A stretch of DNA of 64,000 nucleotides from Butyrivibrio sp. (GTDB lineage Bacteria; Bacillota; Clostridia; Lachnospirales; Lachnospiraceae). The stretch is from the NCBI GenBank assembly GCA_015056655.1, contig SVFV01000003.1, positions 1-64,000 of the forward strand, written 5' to 3'. Position 1 is the stretch's first letter. Every line of letters begins with the position of its first letter. The translations under genes were made by a program, and so were the position numbers. Shown piece by piece: positions 8,001 to 17,843 of the stretch. The notes under the pieces are model-generated. The model did not search any database. It was not told the DNA's origin and saw only the letters and a program-made list of their open reading frames with translations.

Positions 8001-10820
8001 TTATTTATTTCTGTTTTCTTTGTATGCCTTAACAGCTGCATCAACACCAGCCTTAAGACCCTCAAGACCAGCCTTAGCAACCTCTGCAGACTCAGCAGCA
8101 AGTTCCTTTGCTACTTCCTGAGCCTTCTTTGCAGCATCCTCAAGCTTAGCCTTTGTCTCGTCGTCTACAAGACCCTTGTTAGCGCTCTTCTGAGCGATAG
8201 CAGCCTGAGCTGCAGCAAGACGAGCAACAGGTACACGGAAAGGTGAGCATGATACATAGTTAAGTCCGATCTCGTTGCAGAACTCAACTGATGAAGGATC
8301 ACCACCGTGCTCTCCACAGATACCGAAGTGGAGGTTAGGATTTACAGGCTTACCAAGTGCGATAGCTGTCTTCATGAGCTTACCAACGCCATCTCTGTCA
8401 AGCTTAGCGAAAGGATCGTTCTCGAAGATCTTCTCATCGTAGTAAGCACCAAGGAACTTACCAGCGTCATCACGTGAGAAGCCATATGTCATCTGTGTAA
8501 GGTCGTTAGTACCGAAGCAGAAGAAATCAGCCTCTGCAGCGATCTCATCAGCTGTGATAGCAGCTCTGGGGATCTCGATCATTGTACCAACTTCATACTT
8601 AAGGTCAGAACCAGCAGCCTTGATCTCAGCATCAGCTGTCTCAACAACTACCTTCTTAACGAACTTAAGCTCTTTTACATCACCTACAAGAGGGATCATG
8701 ATTTCAGGAACTACTGTCCATGCTGAATGCTTCTTCTGAACATTGAGAGCTGCACGGATAACAGCCTTTGTCTGCATCTTAGCAATCTCAGGATATGTTA
8801 CAGCAAGACGGCATCCTCTGTGACCCATCATAGGGTTGAACTCGTGAAGACCAGCGATGATAGCCTTGATATCTTCTACGCTCTTGCCCTTAGCATCAGC
8901 AAGCTTCTTAATCTCGTCCTCTTCTGTAGGAACGAACTCATGAAGCGGAGGATCAAGGAAACGAATTGTAACCGGGTTGCCCTCAAGAGCCTCGAAGAGC
9001 TGCTCGAAGTCACTCTGCTGATAAGGAAGAATCTTATTAAGAGCTGCTTCTCTCTCTTCTACTGTATCTGAGCAGATCATCTCACGGAATGCTGCAATTC
9101 TGTCTTCCTCGAAGAACATGTGCTCTGTACGGCAAAGACCGATACCTTCAGCACCAAGCTCGCGAGCCTTCTTAGCATCAGCAGGTGTATCAGCGTTTGT
9201 ACGAACCTTCATTGTACGGAATTTGTCAGCCCATGCCATGATACGTCCGAACTCACCAGCGATCTGAGCATCAACAGTCTTGATGATACCATCATAGATG
9301 TTACCTGTTGTACCATCGATTGAAAGGTAATCACCTTCGTGGAACTCTTTGCCACCGAGTGTGAACTTCTTGTTCTCCTCGTCCATGTTGATGTCGCCGC
9401 AACCAGATACGCAGCACTCACCCATACCACGAGCTACAACAGCAGCGTGTGATGTCATACCACCACGAACTGTGAGGATACCCTCAGCAGACTTCATACC
9501 TGTGATATCTTCAGGAGATGTCTCAAGACGAACAAGGATAACCTTCTCGCCTCTAGCAGCCCATTCTACAGCGTCATCAGCTGTGAATACAACCTTACCG
9601 CAAGCAGCTCCAGGTGAAGCACCAAGACCCTTTCCGATAGGTGTAGCAGCCTTAAGCTCTGCAGCATCGAACTGAGGATGAAGAAGTGTATCAAGGTTAC
9701 GAGGATCGATCATTGCAACTGCCTCTTCCTCTGTCTTGTGTCCTTCATCAACGAGATCGCAAGCGATCTTAAGAGCAGCAGGAGCTGTTCTCTTACCATT
9801 ACGGCACTGAAGCATGTAAAGCTTCTTGTTCTCTACTGTGAACTCCATATCCTGCATATCGTGATAGTGGTTCTCAAGAGTCTCACAAACCTTGATGAAC
9901 TCAGCGTATGCTTCAGGGAATTCCTTCTCCATCTGAGCGATCGGCATAGGTGTACGAACACCAGCAACTACGTCCTCACCCTGAGCGTTGATAAGGAACT
10001 CACCCATAAGTTTATTCTCACCTGTTGCAGGGTCACGAGTAAATGCAACACCTGTACCAGATTCATTGTTAAGGTTACCGAATACCATAGGCATTACGTT
10101 AACAGCTGTTCCCCAAGAATAAGGGATATCGTTGTCACGACGGTAAACGTTTGCACGAGGGTTATCCCATGAACGGAATACAGCCTCGATAGCAAGCTTA
10201 AGCTGCTCTACAGGATCTGAAGGGAAATCCTTACCAAGCTGGTTCTTGTACTCTGCCTTGAACTGCTCAGCAAGCTCCTTAAGATCAGCTGCTGTAAGAT
10301 CTACGTCATACTTAACACCCTTTTCCTCTTTCATCTTGTCGATAAGCTGTTCGAAATACTTCTTACCAACTTCCATAACGACATCAGAGAACATCTGGAT
10401 GAAACGACGGTATGAATCATATACGAAACGCTCGAATGCAGGATCAGGATTGCCCTTGATCATTGCAGCAACAACCTCGTCATTAAGACCAAGGTTAAGA
10501 ATTGTATCCATCATACCAGGCATAGATGCACGAGCACCTGAACGAACTGATACAAGAAGAGGATTCTGAAGATCTCCGAACTTCTTTCCGTTGATCTCTT
10601 CCATCTTCTTAACGCCGTCCATAGCCTGAGCCATGATCTCGTCGTTAATCTTACGACCGTCTTCATAGTACTGTGTGCAAGCTTCTGTTGAAATTGTGAA
10701 GCCCTGAGGTACAGGAAGACCAATGCTTGTCATCTCAGCAAGGTTCGCACCTTTACCACCTAAGAGGTTGCGCATGGTCATGTCGCCTTCGCTAAACATG
10801 TAAACGTATTTTTTCGCCAT
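8001..10820 (-). CDS. ppdK: pyruvate, phosphate dikinase with added C-terminal helical tail
   Basis: PPDK interconverts PEP, AMP and PPi with pyruvate, ATP and Pi. In anaerobic Bacillota it often works glycolytically. The nucleotide-binding domain (LLGGKGANLAEM, SVRSGARASMPGMMDT), the phosphohistidine domain (GGMTSHAAVVARGMG) and the PEP/pyruvate domain (GLCRTEHMFF, FGTNDLTQMTYGFSRDD, FGICGEHGGDP) are all intact. Family members end near residue 875 with a stretch like RLAAAQAAI. This one continues for about 62 more residues rich in Ala, Lys and Glu (for example KLEDAAKKAQEVAKELAAES), predicted as amphipathic helix. The gene is flanked by its own hairpins and has AAAGGTAG before the ATG. Confidence 0.96.
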   Translation of the reverse strand: MAKKYVYMFSEGDMTMRNLLGGKGANLAEMTSIGLPVPQGFTISTEACTQYYEDGRKINDEIMAQAMDGVKKMEEINGKKFGDLQNPLLVSVRSGARASMPGMMDTILNLGLNDEVVAAMIKGNPDPAFERFVYDSYRRFIQMFSDVVMEVGKKYFEQLIDKMKEEKGVKYDVDLTAADLKELAEQFKAEYKNQLGKDFPSDPVEQLKLAIEAVFRSWDNPRANVYRRDNDIPYSWGTAVNVMPMVFGNLNNESGTGVAFTRDPATGENKLMGEFLINAQGEDVVAGVRTPMPIAQMEKEFPEAYAEFIKVCETLENHYHDMQDMEFTVENKKLYMLQCRNGKRTAPAALKIACDLVDEGHKTEEEAVAMIDPRNLDTLLHPQFDAAELKAATPIGKGLGASPGAACGKVVFTADDAVEWAARGEKVILVRLETSPEDITGMKSAEGILTVRGGMTSHAAVVARGMGECCVSGCGDINMDEENKKFTLGGKEFHEGDYLSIDGTTGNIYDGIIKTVDAQIAGEFGRIMAWADKFRTMKVRTNADTPADAKKARELGAEGIGLCRTEHMFFEEDRIAAFREMICSDTVEEREAALNKILPYQQSDFEQLFEALEGNPVTIRFLDPPLHEFVPTEEDEIKKLADAKGKSVEDIKAIIAGLHEFNPMMGHRGCRLAVTYPEIAKMQTKAVIRAALNVQKKHSAWTVVPEIMIPLVGDVKELKFVKKVVVETADAEIKAAGSDLKYEVGTMIEIPRAAITADEIAAEADFFCFGTNDLTQMTYGFSRDDAGKFLGAYYDEKIFENDPFAKLDRDGVGKLMKTAIALGKPVNPNLHFGICGEHGGDPSSVEFCNEIGLNYVSCSPFRVPVARLAAAQAAIAQKSANKGLVDDETKAKLEDAAKKAQEVAKELAAESAEVAKAGLEGLKAGVDAAVKAYKENRNK

Positions 10821-10833
10821 TTCACTACCTTTC

Positions 10834-10906
10834 TTACCGATTTAATTCGGTAAAACCCTTTCCATTTTTGCTACTTTTTATAATTAACTATGGGAACATA
10901 GTAATT
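10834..10906 (-). other. ppdK leader with two small hairpins
   Basis: One hairpin, TTACCGA/TCGGTAA (10834-10840 with 10847-10853), sits just before the ppdK ribosome binding site. A second, CTATG-GGAA-CATAG (10888-10901) extended by A/T pairs, lies after the GDPD gene and is followed on the minus strand by an A/T-rich stretch. The second may be a weak terminator. The first could affect ppdK translation. Both are suggestions only. Confidence 0.3.
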
Positions 10907-10913
10907 ACTTAAT

Positions 10914-11798
10914 TCATACCGGGATAAAACCCTCAAAAATATAAATATCAAATCTGTTTCGACATTTATCGAGCTCCGCCTGACTTCTAACTGTCCAGGC
11001 TGCAGCTGTGTTTCTATAAAGACCATGACATATCATTCTGGAAAGATTGCCAGCATGATGATGATTGTAAGCTACAAAATCTGGTCTGGTCGCAAAGTTA
11101 AATATAAGATATGCCAGTGCCACATACATTGGAGTGTGAAGAAGCCTGTCTCCTTCGTGGAAAAACTCCTCTGAAAGCTGTCCTCTGAATACTTCCTTAT
11201 GGTTCTTTTTATACCAGTAAAGACCCAGCGGATTAAAGGACTCTATGCAATAAACACCCTTATATTCTCTTAAAAGCTTATCTACTGTAGGGCATACAGA
11301 AAGATCAAATCTCTCTATCTTAAGCTCTACTATAAGTGGAACCTTACCATCTACAAGTTCAAGAAAATCCTCAAACCTCGGTATCTTCTCTTCTGAATCA
11401 AGAAGATGAAACTGTAAAAGTTCCTCATATGTATAATCAATAACTTTACCCGCTACTCCCAAACTACCATCAGGATTATGAACGGCCTCCTGAGGAATCT
11501 GACCATCTGCATATCTGGCCACTCTGGCCAAGGTAAAATCATGAAATATTACAGGGATTCCATCCTTAGTAAGCTGAACATCTAGCTCTATTCCGTAGCC
11601 TGCATCCACAGCCTTCTTAAATGCAGCCATTGAATTCTCAGGTGCATCTGTAGAATTATCATGAAGTCCTCTGTGAGCATATAAATTTTGTTTCAGCAGT
11701 TCATCGGAAGCAGGTTTTCCTATCATTCTTGGCATAATTGCCAAAAAATATAGAACAATTAAAATAATTATTATAAATAATACTACCCTTAAAACCAT
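10914..11798 (-). CDS. membrane-anchored glycerophosphodiester phosphodiesterase
   Basis: A 294-residue GDPD-family enzyme that cleaves glycerophosphodiesters to glycerol-3-phosphate and an alcohol. The N-terminus is one hydrophobic helix (residues 4-22), so the enzyme is probably tethered to the membrane. The catalytic signature is clear: AHRGLHDNSTDAPENS, the metal ligands in IELDVQLTKDG and VIFHDFTLARV, then PLIVELKIE. The C-terminal TIM-barrel strands include YNHHHAGN and AWTVRSQAEL. The start is the only reasonable ATG, but the ribosome binding site is weak. It lies between the MFS gene and ppdK on the same strand. Confidence 0.88.
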   Translation of the reverse strand: MVLRVVLFIIIILIVLYFLAIMPRMIGKPASDELLKQNLYAHRGLHDNSTDAPENSMAAFKKAVDAGYGIELDVQLTKDGIPVIFHDFTLARVARYADGQIPQEAVHNPDGSLGVAGKVIDYTYEELLQFHLLDSEEKIPRFEDFLELVDGKVPLIVELKIERFDLSVCPTVDKLLREYKGVYCIESFNPLGLYWYKKNHKEVFRGQLSEEFFHEGDRLLHTPMYVALAYLIFNFATRPDFVAYNHHHAGNLSRMICHGLYRNTAAAWTVRSQAELDKCRNRFDIYIFEGFIPV

Positions 11799-11901
11799 TT
11801 CATACGACTTTCTGCTGTCAATTTTTTAACACGCCCTAGCTATTTTAATACCTTAAGCCTTGTCTGACAAGTCTAAAAAATAAAATGTGTTTTTTTTCTC
11901 A

Positions 11902-13206
11902 TTAATCATCCACATCAAAATTTTCCAAAACACTCTTCTTTGCCAAAGGCTTTGTATCGCCATGACGCACCATAAGCATAGTAATAAAGGCAAGACAAGA
12001 GAACACAAACGCATACGGGAACAGTGTTCTATAGGAAACATGCTCAAGTAAAAAGCCAGAAAAAATAGGTGTAAATACCTGTGCAGCCATAGAAAATGTG
12101 TAATAAAGTCCTGTATATTTTCCTATAACTGAGCTTCTACCCATTTCAACAACCATAGGATAAGAATTGACGTTAATTGCTGCCCAGCCTATTCCAATAA
12201 CTCCAAAAAGAAAACTCAGAGCAGAATTATATGTAGTCATCATTGCTGCAGCAAGATAACATACCGTCATTATAGCTACTCCTATAAGAATAGTCTTTTT
12301 TCTTCCTATTTTACTGGAGATTATACCGATAGGAACATATGAAAGAACTGCCGCAACTGTAGCTATCATCAGGCAATCTGCATAAGCGCCGTTATGAAGA
12401 TCCCATACTTCAGTGACATATCTGGAAAAAGCTGTTGTAACAGCGTTGTAGGCAGCAAACCACAAAAATACAGATACAAGCAGGAATACAAGGCTTCGAA
12501 ATACATCTTTAGACATGCTAGAAGGAACATCTGAGTCTTCTGATTCAAGCTCTCCTCCCTCTCCGTCAAAGTTATCAACTTCTGCCCTTACCTTTGGTAT
12601 CAACTTATTCTCAGGAATAGTAAAGAACAAAACTGCTACAGTAAGCACCATGAATACAACAAGTGAAATCATGAGCGGAATGTAATTGGTATCCGCTTCA
12701 TTAGCTGCGGACTTAAGGAAAACCTTGATCATAATGAGCGTGTAGATTGCTCCAAGTGTTCCCATAAGGTTTATAATCGCATTGGCCTTACTTCTGTGAA
12801 CAGCCGGAGTAAGCTCAGGCATAAGAGAAACTGCAGGTGATCTGTAGGTTCCCATTGCAATAAGAAGAAGCAGCAGAATTCCTATAAACAGGAAAAGATT
12901 TGTGCTTACATGCGCTGTGCAGATCAAAGCTGCAAGCAATATTACAGAAAAGAATGTTCCTCCAAGAATAAAGGGCATTCTTTTACCAAGCTTCGTCTCT
13001 GTTTTATCAGATAATGCGCCAAAAATCGGCAAAAGAAAAAGAGCAAGAACGTTATCAAGTGCCATTATTGCTCCGGTAAAGGTCTCACCTAGTCCATAAT
13101 GGTAAGTCAAAATCTTGGGAATCTCATTGTCGTAGAACTGCCAAAAGGCACAAATAGACATGAATGCCAGACCGATTAGAATAGTTCTTTTGTAATTTAG
13201 CTTCAT
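11902..13206 (-). CDS. MFS transporter, GPH/SLC45-like
   Basis: A 434-residue twelve-helix permease. The loop after helix 2 reads GALSDKTETKLGKRMPFI, the motif of the GPH/SLC45 sugar-cation symporter group. An acidic cytoplasmic loop (DNFDGEGGELESEDSD) divides the two six-helix halves. The second half has the matching loop SKIGRKKTI. The substrate is not predictable; sugars or glycosides are likeliest. ATG at 13206 (MKLNYKR) behind GGGGG is preferred to a TTG at 13221. The gene is divergent from the ABC-F gene. Confidence 0.82.
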   Translation of the reverse strand: MKLNYKRTILIGLAFMSICAFWQFYDNEIPKILTYHYGLGETFTGAIMALDNVLALFLLPIFGALSDKTETKLGKRMPFILGGTFFSVILLAALICTAHVSTNLFLFIGILLLLLIAMGTYRSPAVSLMPELTPAVHRSKANAIINLMGTLGAIYTLIMIKVFLKSAANEADTNYIPLMISLVVFMVLTVAVLFFTIPENKLIPKVRAEVDNFDGEGGELESEDSDVPSSMSKDVFRSLVFLLVSVFLWFAAYNAVTTAFSRYVTEVWDLHNGAYADCLMIATVAAVLSYVPIGIISSKIGRKKTILIGVAIMTVCYLAAAMMTTYNSALSFLFGVIGIGWAAINVNSYPMVVEMGRSSVIGKYTGLYYTFSMAAQVFTPIFSGFLLEHVSYRTLFPYAFVFSCLAFITMLMVRHGDTKPLAKKSVLENFDVDD

Positions 13207-13288
13207 TAATAATACCCCCAACTTAAAAAATTTGATGTTTTTTACTTTTTTATCCCCATAACTTCTTAATAATAATATATCGAATCTG

Positions 13289-13317
13289 TTGCAATTTAAA
13301 GCGCTATCTCATATAAT
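13289..13317 (+). promoter_or_regulatory. sigma-A promoter of the ABC-F gene
   Basis: TTGCAA (13289-13294) and TATAAT (13312-13317) are separated by exactly 17 bp, 44 bp before the ATG at 13361. Confidence 0.8.
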
Positions 13318-13360
13318 ACGAACTGTTGCAAAATGAATGTTTTATGCGAGGATTTTTTAA

Positions 13361-15001
13361 ATGATAAGTGCAAATAATGTCACATTGCGAGTAGGAAAAA
13401 AGGCTCTATTTGAGGATGTTAATATCAAGTTCACAGAGGGAAACTGCTACGGTATCATCGGTGCCAACGGTGCAGGTAAATCTACCTTCCTTAAGATCCT
13501 TTCAGGAAAGCTTGAAACAACTAACGGTGATGTGGTTATCACACCCGGTCAGCGTCTTTCCTTCCTCGAGCAGGACCACTTTAAATATGATGAATACACT
13601 GTACTTGATACAGTAATCATGGGTAATGCCCGCCTTTATGAGATCATGAAGGAAAAGGATGCCATCTATGCAAAGGAAGACTTCACTGATGAAGACGGTA
13701 TCCGTGCAAGTGAGCTTGAAGCTGAGTTCGCTGAAATGAACGGATGGGAAGCTGAGTCAGATGCAGAAAGTCTCCTTAACGGACTTGGTATCGAAACAGA
13801 ACTTCACTACAAGCAGATGAGTGAGCTTGATGGTAACGATAAGGTTAAGGTTCTTCTTGCAAGAGCACTTTTCGGTAATCCCGATATCCTGCTTCTCGAC
13901 GAGCCTACCAACCACCTTGATATGGATGCTATCGCATGGCTTGAAGAATTCCTTATTAACTTTGAGAATACAGTCATCGTTGTATCCCATGACCGTTACT
14001 TCCTTAATAAGGTATGTACACATATCGCTGATATCGATTATGGTAAAATTCAGCTCTACGCTGGTAACTACGACTTCTGGTATGAGTCTTCACAGCTCAT
14101 GATTCGCCAGATGAAGGAAGCTAATAAGAAGAAGGAAGAACAGATCAAGGAACTTAAAGAGTTCATCGCTCGTTTCTCTGCTAACGCAAGTAAGAGTAAG
14201 CAGGCTACATCACGTAAGAGAGCTCTTGAGAAGATCGAGCTTGATAACATTAAGCCCTCTTCCAGAAAGTATCCTTACATCGACTTCAGACCTGACAGAG
14301 AAATCGGTAACGAAGTACTTACAGTTGAAGGCATCAGCAAGACAATAAACGGTGAGAAGGTTCTTGATAACATTTCATTCGTTGTTCAGCATGATGACAA
14401 GATTGCCTTTGTTGGTGGTAACGAGCTTGCTAAAACTACTCTCTTCCAGATCCTTACTGGAGAGATCGAGCCCGATGAGGGAACATATAAATGGGGTGTA
14501 ACAACATCACAGGCATACTTCCCCAAGGACAATACAAACGAGTTTGACAATGACTACAATATTACAGAATGGCTTACAGGTTATTCAGAGATAAAGGATG
14601 TAACCTATGTCCGTGGCTTCCTTGGAAGAATGCTCTTCGCAGGTGAGGATGGCGTTAAGAAGGTTAAAGTCCTCTCCGGAGGTGAGAAGGTTCGCTGCAT
14701 GCTCAGTAAGATGATGATCAGCGGTGCTAACTGCCTTATCTTTGATGAGCCTACCAACCACCTTGATATGGAATCAATCACTGCTCTCAACCAGGGCATG
14801 ATCAAGTTCCCGGGCGTTGAACTTTTCGCCTGCCGTGACCACCAGGTTGTTCAGACTACTGCAAACAGAATAATGGAAATTTTGCCTGATGGTTCACTTA
14901 TCGACAAGAGGTCAACCTATGATGAATATCTTGAAAGTGACGCTATGGCAAGAAAGCGTACTGTATACAGCACTAACGAAGATGAAGATAATGATGATTG
15001 A
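13361..15001 (+). CDS. ABC-F family ATPase (YbiT/YkpA-like)
   Basis: A 546-residue soluble protein with two ABC domains and no membrane segments, the ABC-F architecture; members act on the ribosome in translation or antibiotic protection. The first domain has Walker A GANGAGKST and Walker B LLLDEPTNHLD, with signature SELDGNDKVKVLLA, which is degenerate. The charged inter-domain linker, about residues 240-300, contains EEQIKELKEFIARFSANASK. The second domain has GGNELAKTT in place of a canonical Walker A, signature LSGGEKVRCMLSK and LIFDEPTNHLD. The long linker without an antibiotic-resistance-type extension suggests a housekeeping subgroup. It has its own promoter. Confidence 0.9.
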   Translation: MISANNVTLRVGKKALFEDVNIKFTEGNCYGIIGANGAGKSTFLKILSGKLETTNGDVVITPGQRLSFLEQDHFKYDEYTVLDTVIMGNARLYEIMKEKDAIYAKEDFTDEDGIRASELEAEFAEMNGWEAESDAESLLNGLGIETELHYKQMSELDGNDKVKVLLARALFGNPDILLLDEPTNHLDMDAIAWLEEFLINFENTVIVVSHDRYFLNKVCTHIADIDYGKIQLYAGNYDFWYESSQLMIRQMKEANKKKEEQIKELKEFIARFSANASKSKQATSRKRALEKIELDNIKPSSRKYPYIDFRPDREIGNEVLTVEGISKTINGEKVLDNISFVVQHDDKIAFVGGNELAKTTLFQILTGEIEPDEGTYKWGVTTSQAYFPKDNTNEFDNDYNITEWLTGYSEIKDVTYVRGFLGRMLFAGEDGVKKVKVLSGGEKVRCMLSKMMISGANCLIFDEPTNHLDMESITALNQGMIKFPGVELFACRDHQVVQTTANRIMEILPDGSLIDKRSTYDEYLESDAMARKRTVYSTNEDEDNDD

Positions 15002-15109
15002 TACTGTCATCACTGACATGTATTAACATATATACCCTCTCCGTTAAGGGGAGTCTCCTGATAATCAGGAAAAACAAGTCATTATAACAGCACACATGGA
15101 GGAGTAATT

Positions 15110-15979
15110 ATGCAGAAGTACAGTCCGGTAAAAGAAGGCAAAGTGAGGGAGATTTATGATACAGGTGATAACCTGATCATGGTAGCAACTGACAGAATCT
15201 CAGCTTTTGATGTAATTCTTAAGAACAAGGTTGAGAAGAAAGGCACCGTATTGACCCAGATGTCTAAGTTCTGGTTTGACTATACCAAGGACATCGTAGA
15301 CAACCACATGATCAGCACAGATACAGCTGATATGCCTGAGTTCTTCAGAACAGAAGAATTTACCGGAAACAGTATGCTTTGCAAAAAGCTCACTATGCTT
15401 CCAGTTGAGTGCATCGTTCGTGGATATATTACAGGAAGTGGCTGGAACAGCTACAAGGAAAATGGCACAGTTTGTGGCATCAAGCTTCCTGAAGGTCTCA
15501 AGGAATGTGATAAGCTTCCTGAACCCATCTACACTCCTTCTACTAAGGCAGAAATCGGTGATCATGATGAGAACATCGACTTTGAGCGTTCAGTAGAAGT
15601 TTTAGAGAAGGATTTCCCTGGACACGGCAGAGAATATGCTGAGAAGCTTCGTGACTATACAATTGCTCTTTATAAGAAATGTGCAGACTACGCTCTCACT
15701 CGTGGAATCATCATCGCTGATACAAAGTTTGAGTTTGGTCTTAACGAAAATGGCGAGGTTGTTCTTGGTGATGAGATGCTCACACCTGATAGCAGCCGTT
15801 TCTGGCCTGTAGAAGGCTATGAGCCTGGTAAATCACAGCCTTCATTCGATAAGCAGTTCGTAAGAGACTGGCTCAAGGCTAATCCTGATAGTGATTACAA
15901 TCTTCCTCAGGATGTAATTGATAAGACTATCGCTAAATACGAAGAGGCTTATGAGCTTCTCACAGGTAAGAAGCTTTAA
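15110..15979 (+). CDS. purC: SAICAR synthase (phosphoribosylaminoimidazole-succinocarboxamide synthase)
   Basis: PurC ligates aspartate to CAIR with ATP in de novo purine synthesis. The 289-residue protein has the family's [11 protein letters not shown], the [12 protein letters not shown] stretch, the signature [16 protein letters not shown], and [26 protein letters not shown], split between the ATP and CAIR sites. GGAGGAG precedes the ATG at the expected distance. It is a single-gene unit here; no other pur gene is adjacent. The 108-bp upstream gap has no recognisable purine riboswitch. Confidence 0.96.
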   Translation: MQKYSPVKEGKVREIYDTGDNLIMVATDRISAFDVILKNKVEKKGTVLTQMSKFWFDYTKDIVDNHMISTDTADMPEFFRTEEFTGNSMLCKKLTMLPVECIVRGYITGSGWNSYKENGTVCGIKLPEGLKECDKLPEPIYTPSTKAEIGDHDENIDFERSVEVLEKDFPGHGREYAEKLRDYTIALYKKCADYALTRGIIIADTKFEFGLNENGEVVLGDEMLTPDSSRFWPVEGYEPGKSQPSFDKQFVRDWLKANPDSDYNLPQDVIDKTIAKYEEAYELLTGKKL

Positions 15980-15993
15980 TTTCATCTAAAAAT

Positions 15994-16024
15994 AGTCCAT
16001 GGTTAATACGCCATGGACTTTTTA
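15994..16024 (+). terminator. intrinsic terminator of purC
   Basis: AGTCCATGG (15994-16002) pairs perfectly with CCATGGACT (16011-16019). It is followed by TTTTTATT. Confidence 0.9.
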
Positions 16025-16063
16025 TTATGCATGCATCTATAGTGATAGTCTTCTCTTTTCCCA

Positions 16064-16912
16064 TCACTTGTTGTGATATTCCTTTATCTTTTCTAATACT
16101 TCATAGGGAATAACCATTTTCCCTGTTCCAACTCCTAAATCTATATGAGGCTTATTATCCCCATGGAAGTCTGAGCCACCACTTATAAGAAGCTTGTATT
16201 TCTCTGCAAGAGCTTTCATATCCCTCTCATCCTGAGGAGTATAAGTTCCATAAATAGCCTCTATTCCAACAACTCCTGCATCTGCTACTTCAGATACAAG
16301 CTGATTCATCGCATCTCTCCCTAGTCCATACAAAACCGGATGTGCAAGTACTGGAACTCCACCAGCAAGTAGTATCTGCTCTATAGCCATCTGCGGAGTT
16401 ATTTTCTCCCTTGGAACATAGCAAGGACAATGATCTCCAATAAATCTGTCAAAGGCTTCCTTTACACTTGTGGTATATCCCTTCTTTAAAAGAAGTCTTC
16501 CAAAGTGTGCCCTTGTAATAACTGCTCCTGGATTCTCTTCCACCAGTTCTTCATAAGTCATTGGCATTCCAGCATCTGTCAGCTTCTGACACATTTTCCT
16601 GTTTCTTTCGATTCTTGAATCTATAAAGCTCTGTAATGATTTCTTGTAGTTTTCATCGGTATAGTTGATGTAAAGCCCTACAACATGAACATCCTTGCCA
16701 TTTCTGACAGTAGAATATTCTATTCCGGGGATAACCTCCAGGTCGGGATACTTCTCCCCTCTCTCTAAGGCCTCCAAAAGTCCATCTACTGTGTCATGAT
16801 CCGTTAAGGCTATAGCTGATAGTCCCTTTTCGTGAGCGTAATCAATTAGTTCTGACGGCGTATAGGTTCCATCTGATGCAGTTGAATGTGTATGCAAATC
16901 TACAGTTTTCAA
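16064..16912 (-). CDS. PHP-domain phosphoesterase (RNase AM / YciV-like)
   Basis: A 282-residue PHP-fold metal-dependent hydrolase. Related enzymes remove phosphates from 3',5'-nucleoside bisphosphates or trim RNA 5' ends. Metal ligands are visible in DLHTHSTASDGT, ALTDHDTVDG, VIPGIEYST, RAHFGR, LAHPVLYG and SGGSDFHG. The apparent ATG start at 16936 lies before the ribosome binding site. GGGAGGAAAATC directly precedes a TTG at 16912 that starts MKTVDLHTHS, and this places the PHP motif at the extreme N-terminus as usual, so TTG is chosen. The gene converges on purC. Confidence 0.85.
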   Translation of the reverse strand: MKTVDLHTHSTASDGTYTPSELIDYAHEKGLSAIALTDHDTVDGLLEALERGEKYPDLEVIPGIEYSTVRNGKDVHVVGLYINYTDENYKKSLQSFIDSRIERNRKMCQKLTDAGMPMTYEELVEENPGAVITRAHFGRLLLKKGYTTSVKEAFDRFIGDHCPCYVPREKITPQMAIEQILLAGGVPVLAHPVLYGLGRDAMNQLVSEVADAGVVGIEAIYGTYTPQDERDMKALAEKYKLLISGGSDFHGDNKPHIDLGVGTGKMVIPYEVLEKIKEYHNK

Positions 16913-17033
16913 GATTTTCCTCCCATAATATATCAACTAAAGGTAATTATACTTTACCTTCCCAGCCAAAAATGTTATAAAGGTATTCGTGCACAAACAC
17001 ACTAATAGTATTTTAACTTAAGGCGATGAAACA

Positions 17034-17843
17034 ATGAATAAGATATTTTTTACAGATTTAGATGGTACTCTTCTTACCAAAGAAAAAAAGGTCTCCCCTG
17101 CAACTATGGATGCCCTTATAAAGTTCACAGATGCTGGTAATCACTTTGCTATCAGCACTGGCAGAGCCCTTGATAGTGCAAAAGCTGTTCAGGAAGAAAA
17201 TAACCTGTTCTTCCCCGGAAGCTATCTCATAGCATTTAACGGCTCAGAGATTTACGACTGCGATGCTAAAAAGGATGTATTTAGAACCGGCGTCCCATTC
17301 GACCTTGTACCCAAGATTTTCAAAATGGCAAAGGAATATGGTATCCACTGTCACACCTACAATGACAACAATCTCATATCTCCCGCTGAGGATGAAGAGC
17401 TCGCATTTTATAGAAGAGTTATCAAAACTCCTTACATAATCACTGATGATATATGCTCTGAGCTTCCAGATGTTCCATGCAAGATCATCGGTATCGAATT
17501 ACATGACAGATCACGAATCGACAGATTCAAAGAAGCTGTTGAGAATCAATATGGCGACAGACTTACTCTTCTTTATTCAAGTCCGTTCTATCTTGAGATT
17601 TTCAATAAGGAAGCTGGAAAAGGAAGTGCTGTAAAGCGTCTTGCTGATTACCTTGGCACTCCTGTTTCAGAAACCATAGCTGCCGGCGATGAAGAAAACG
17701 ATATATCAATGATAAAAGCTGCTGGTCTTGGTGTTGCCATGATAAATGCAACAGATGATGTTAAAGCTATAGCAGATATCATCACTCAAAGCGACAATAA
17801 TAATGATGGCCTTGCGCCAATTCTCTTAAATGCTCTTAGCTAA
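17034..17843 (+). CDS. Cof-type HAD-IIB sugar-phosphatase-like hydrolase
   Basis: A 269-residue HAD superfamily phosphatase with the type IIB cap. Motif I is FFTDLDGTLL, motif II FAISTGRALD, the motif III Lys lies in the GKGSAVKRLA segment, and motif IV is AAGDEENDISMIKAAGLGVAM. Such enzymes dephosphorylate sugar phosphates or flavin/nucleotide phosphates; the substrate cannot be fixed. Its last 18 bp overlap the end of the convergent downstream gene. Confidence 0.88.
   Translation: MNKIFFTDLDGTLLTKEKKVSPATMDALIKFTDAGNHFAISTGRALDSAKAVQEENNLFFPGSYLIAFNGSEIYDCDAKKDVFRTGVPFDLVPKIFKMAKEYGIHCHTYNDNNLISPAEDEELAFYRRVIKTPYIITDDICSELPDVPCKIIGIELHDRSRIDRFKEAVENQYGDRLTLLYSSPFYLEIFNKEAGKGSAVKRLADYLGTPVSETIAAGDEENDISMIKAAGLGVAMINATDDVKAIADIITQSDNNNDGLAPILLNALS

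Noticed and set aside
15002..15109. A purine riboswitch before purC.
   Set aside because: The gap is 108 bp and lacks the conserved three-way junction sequence; only small, unconvincing dyads are present.
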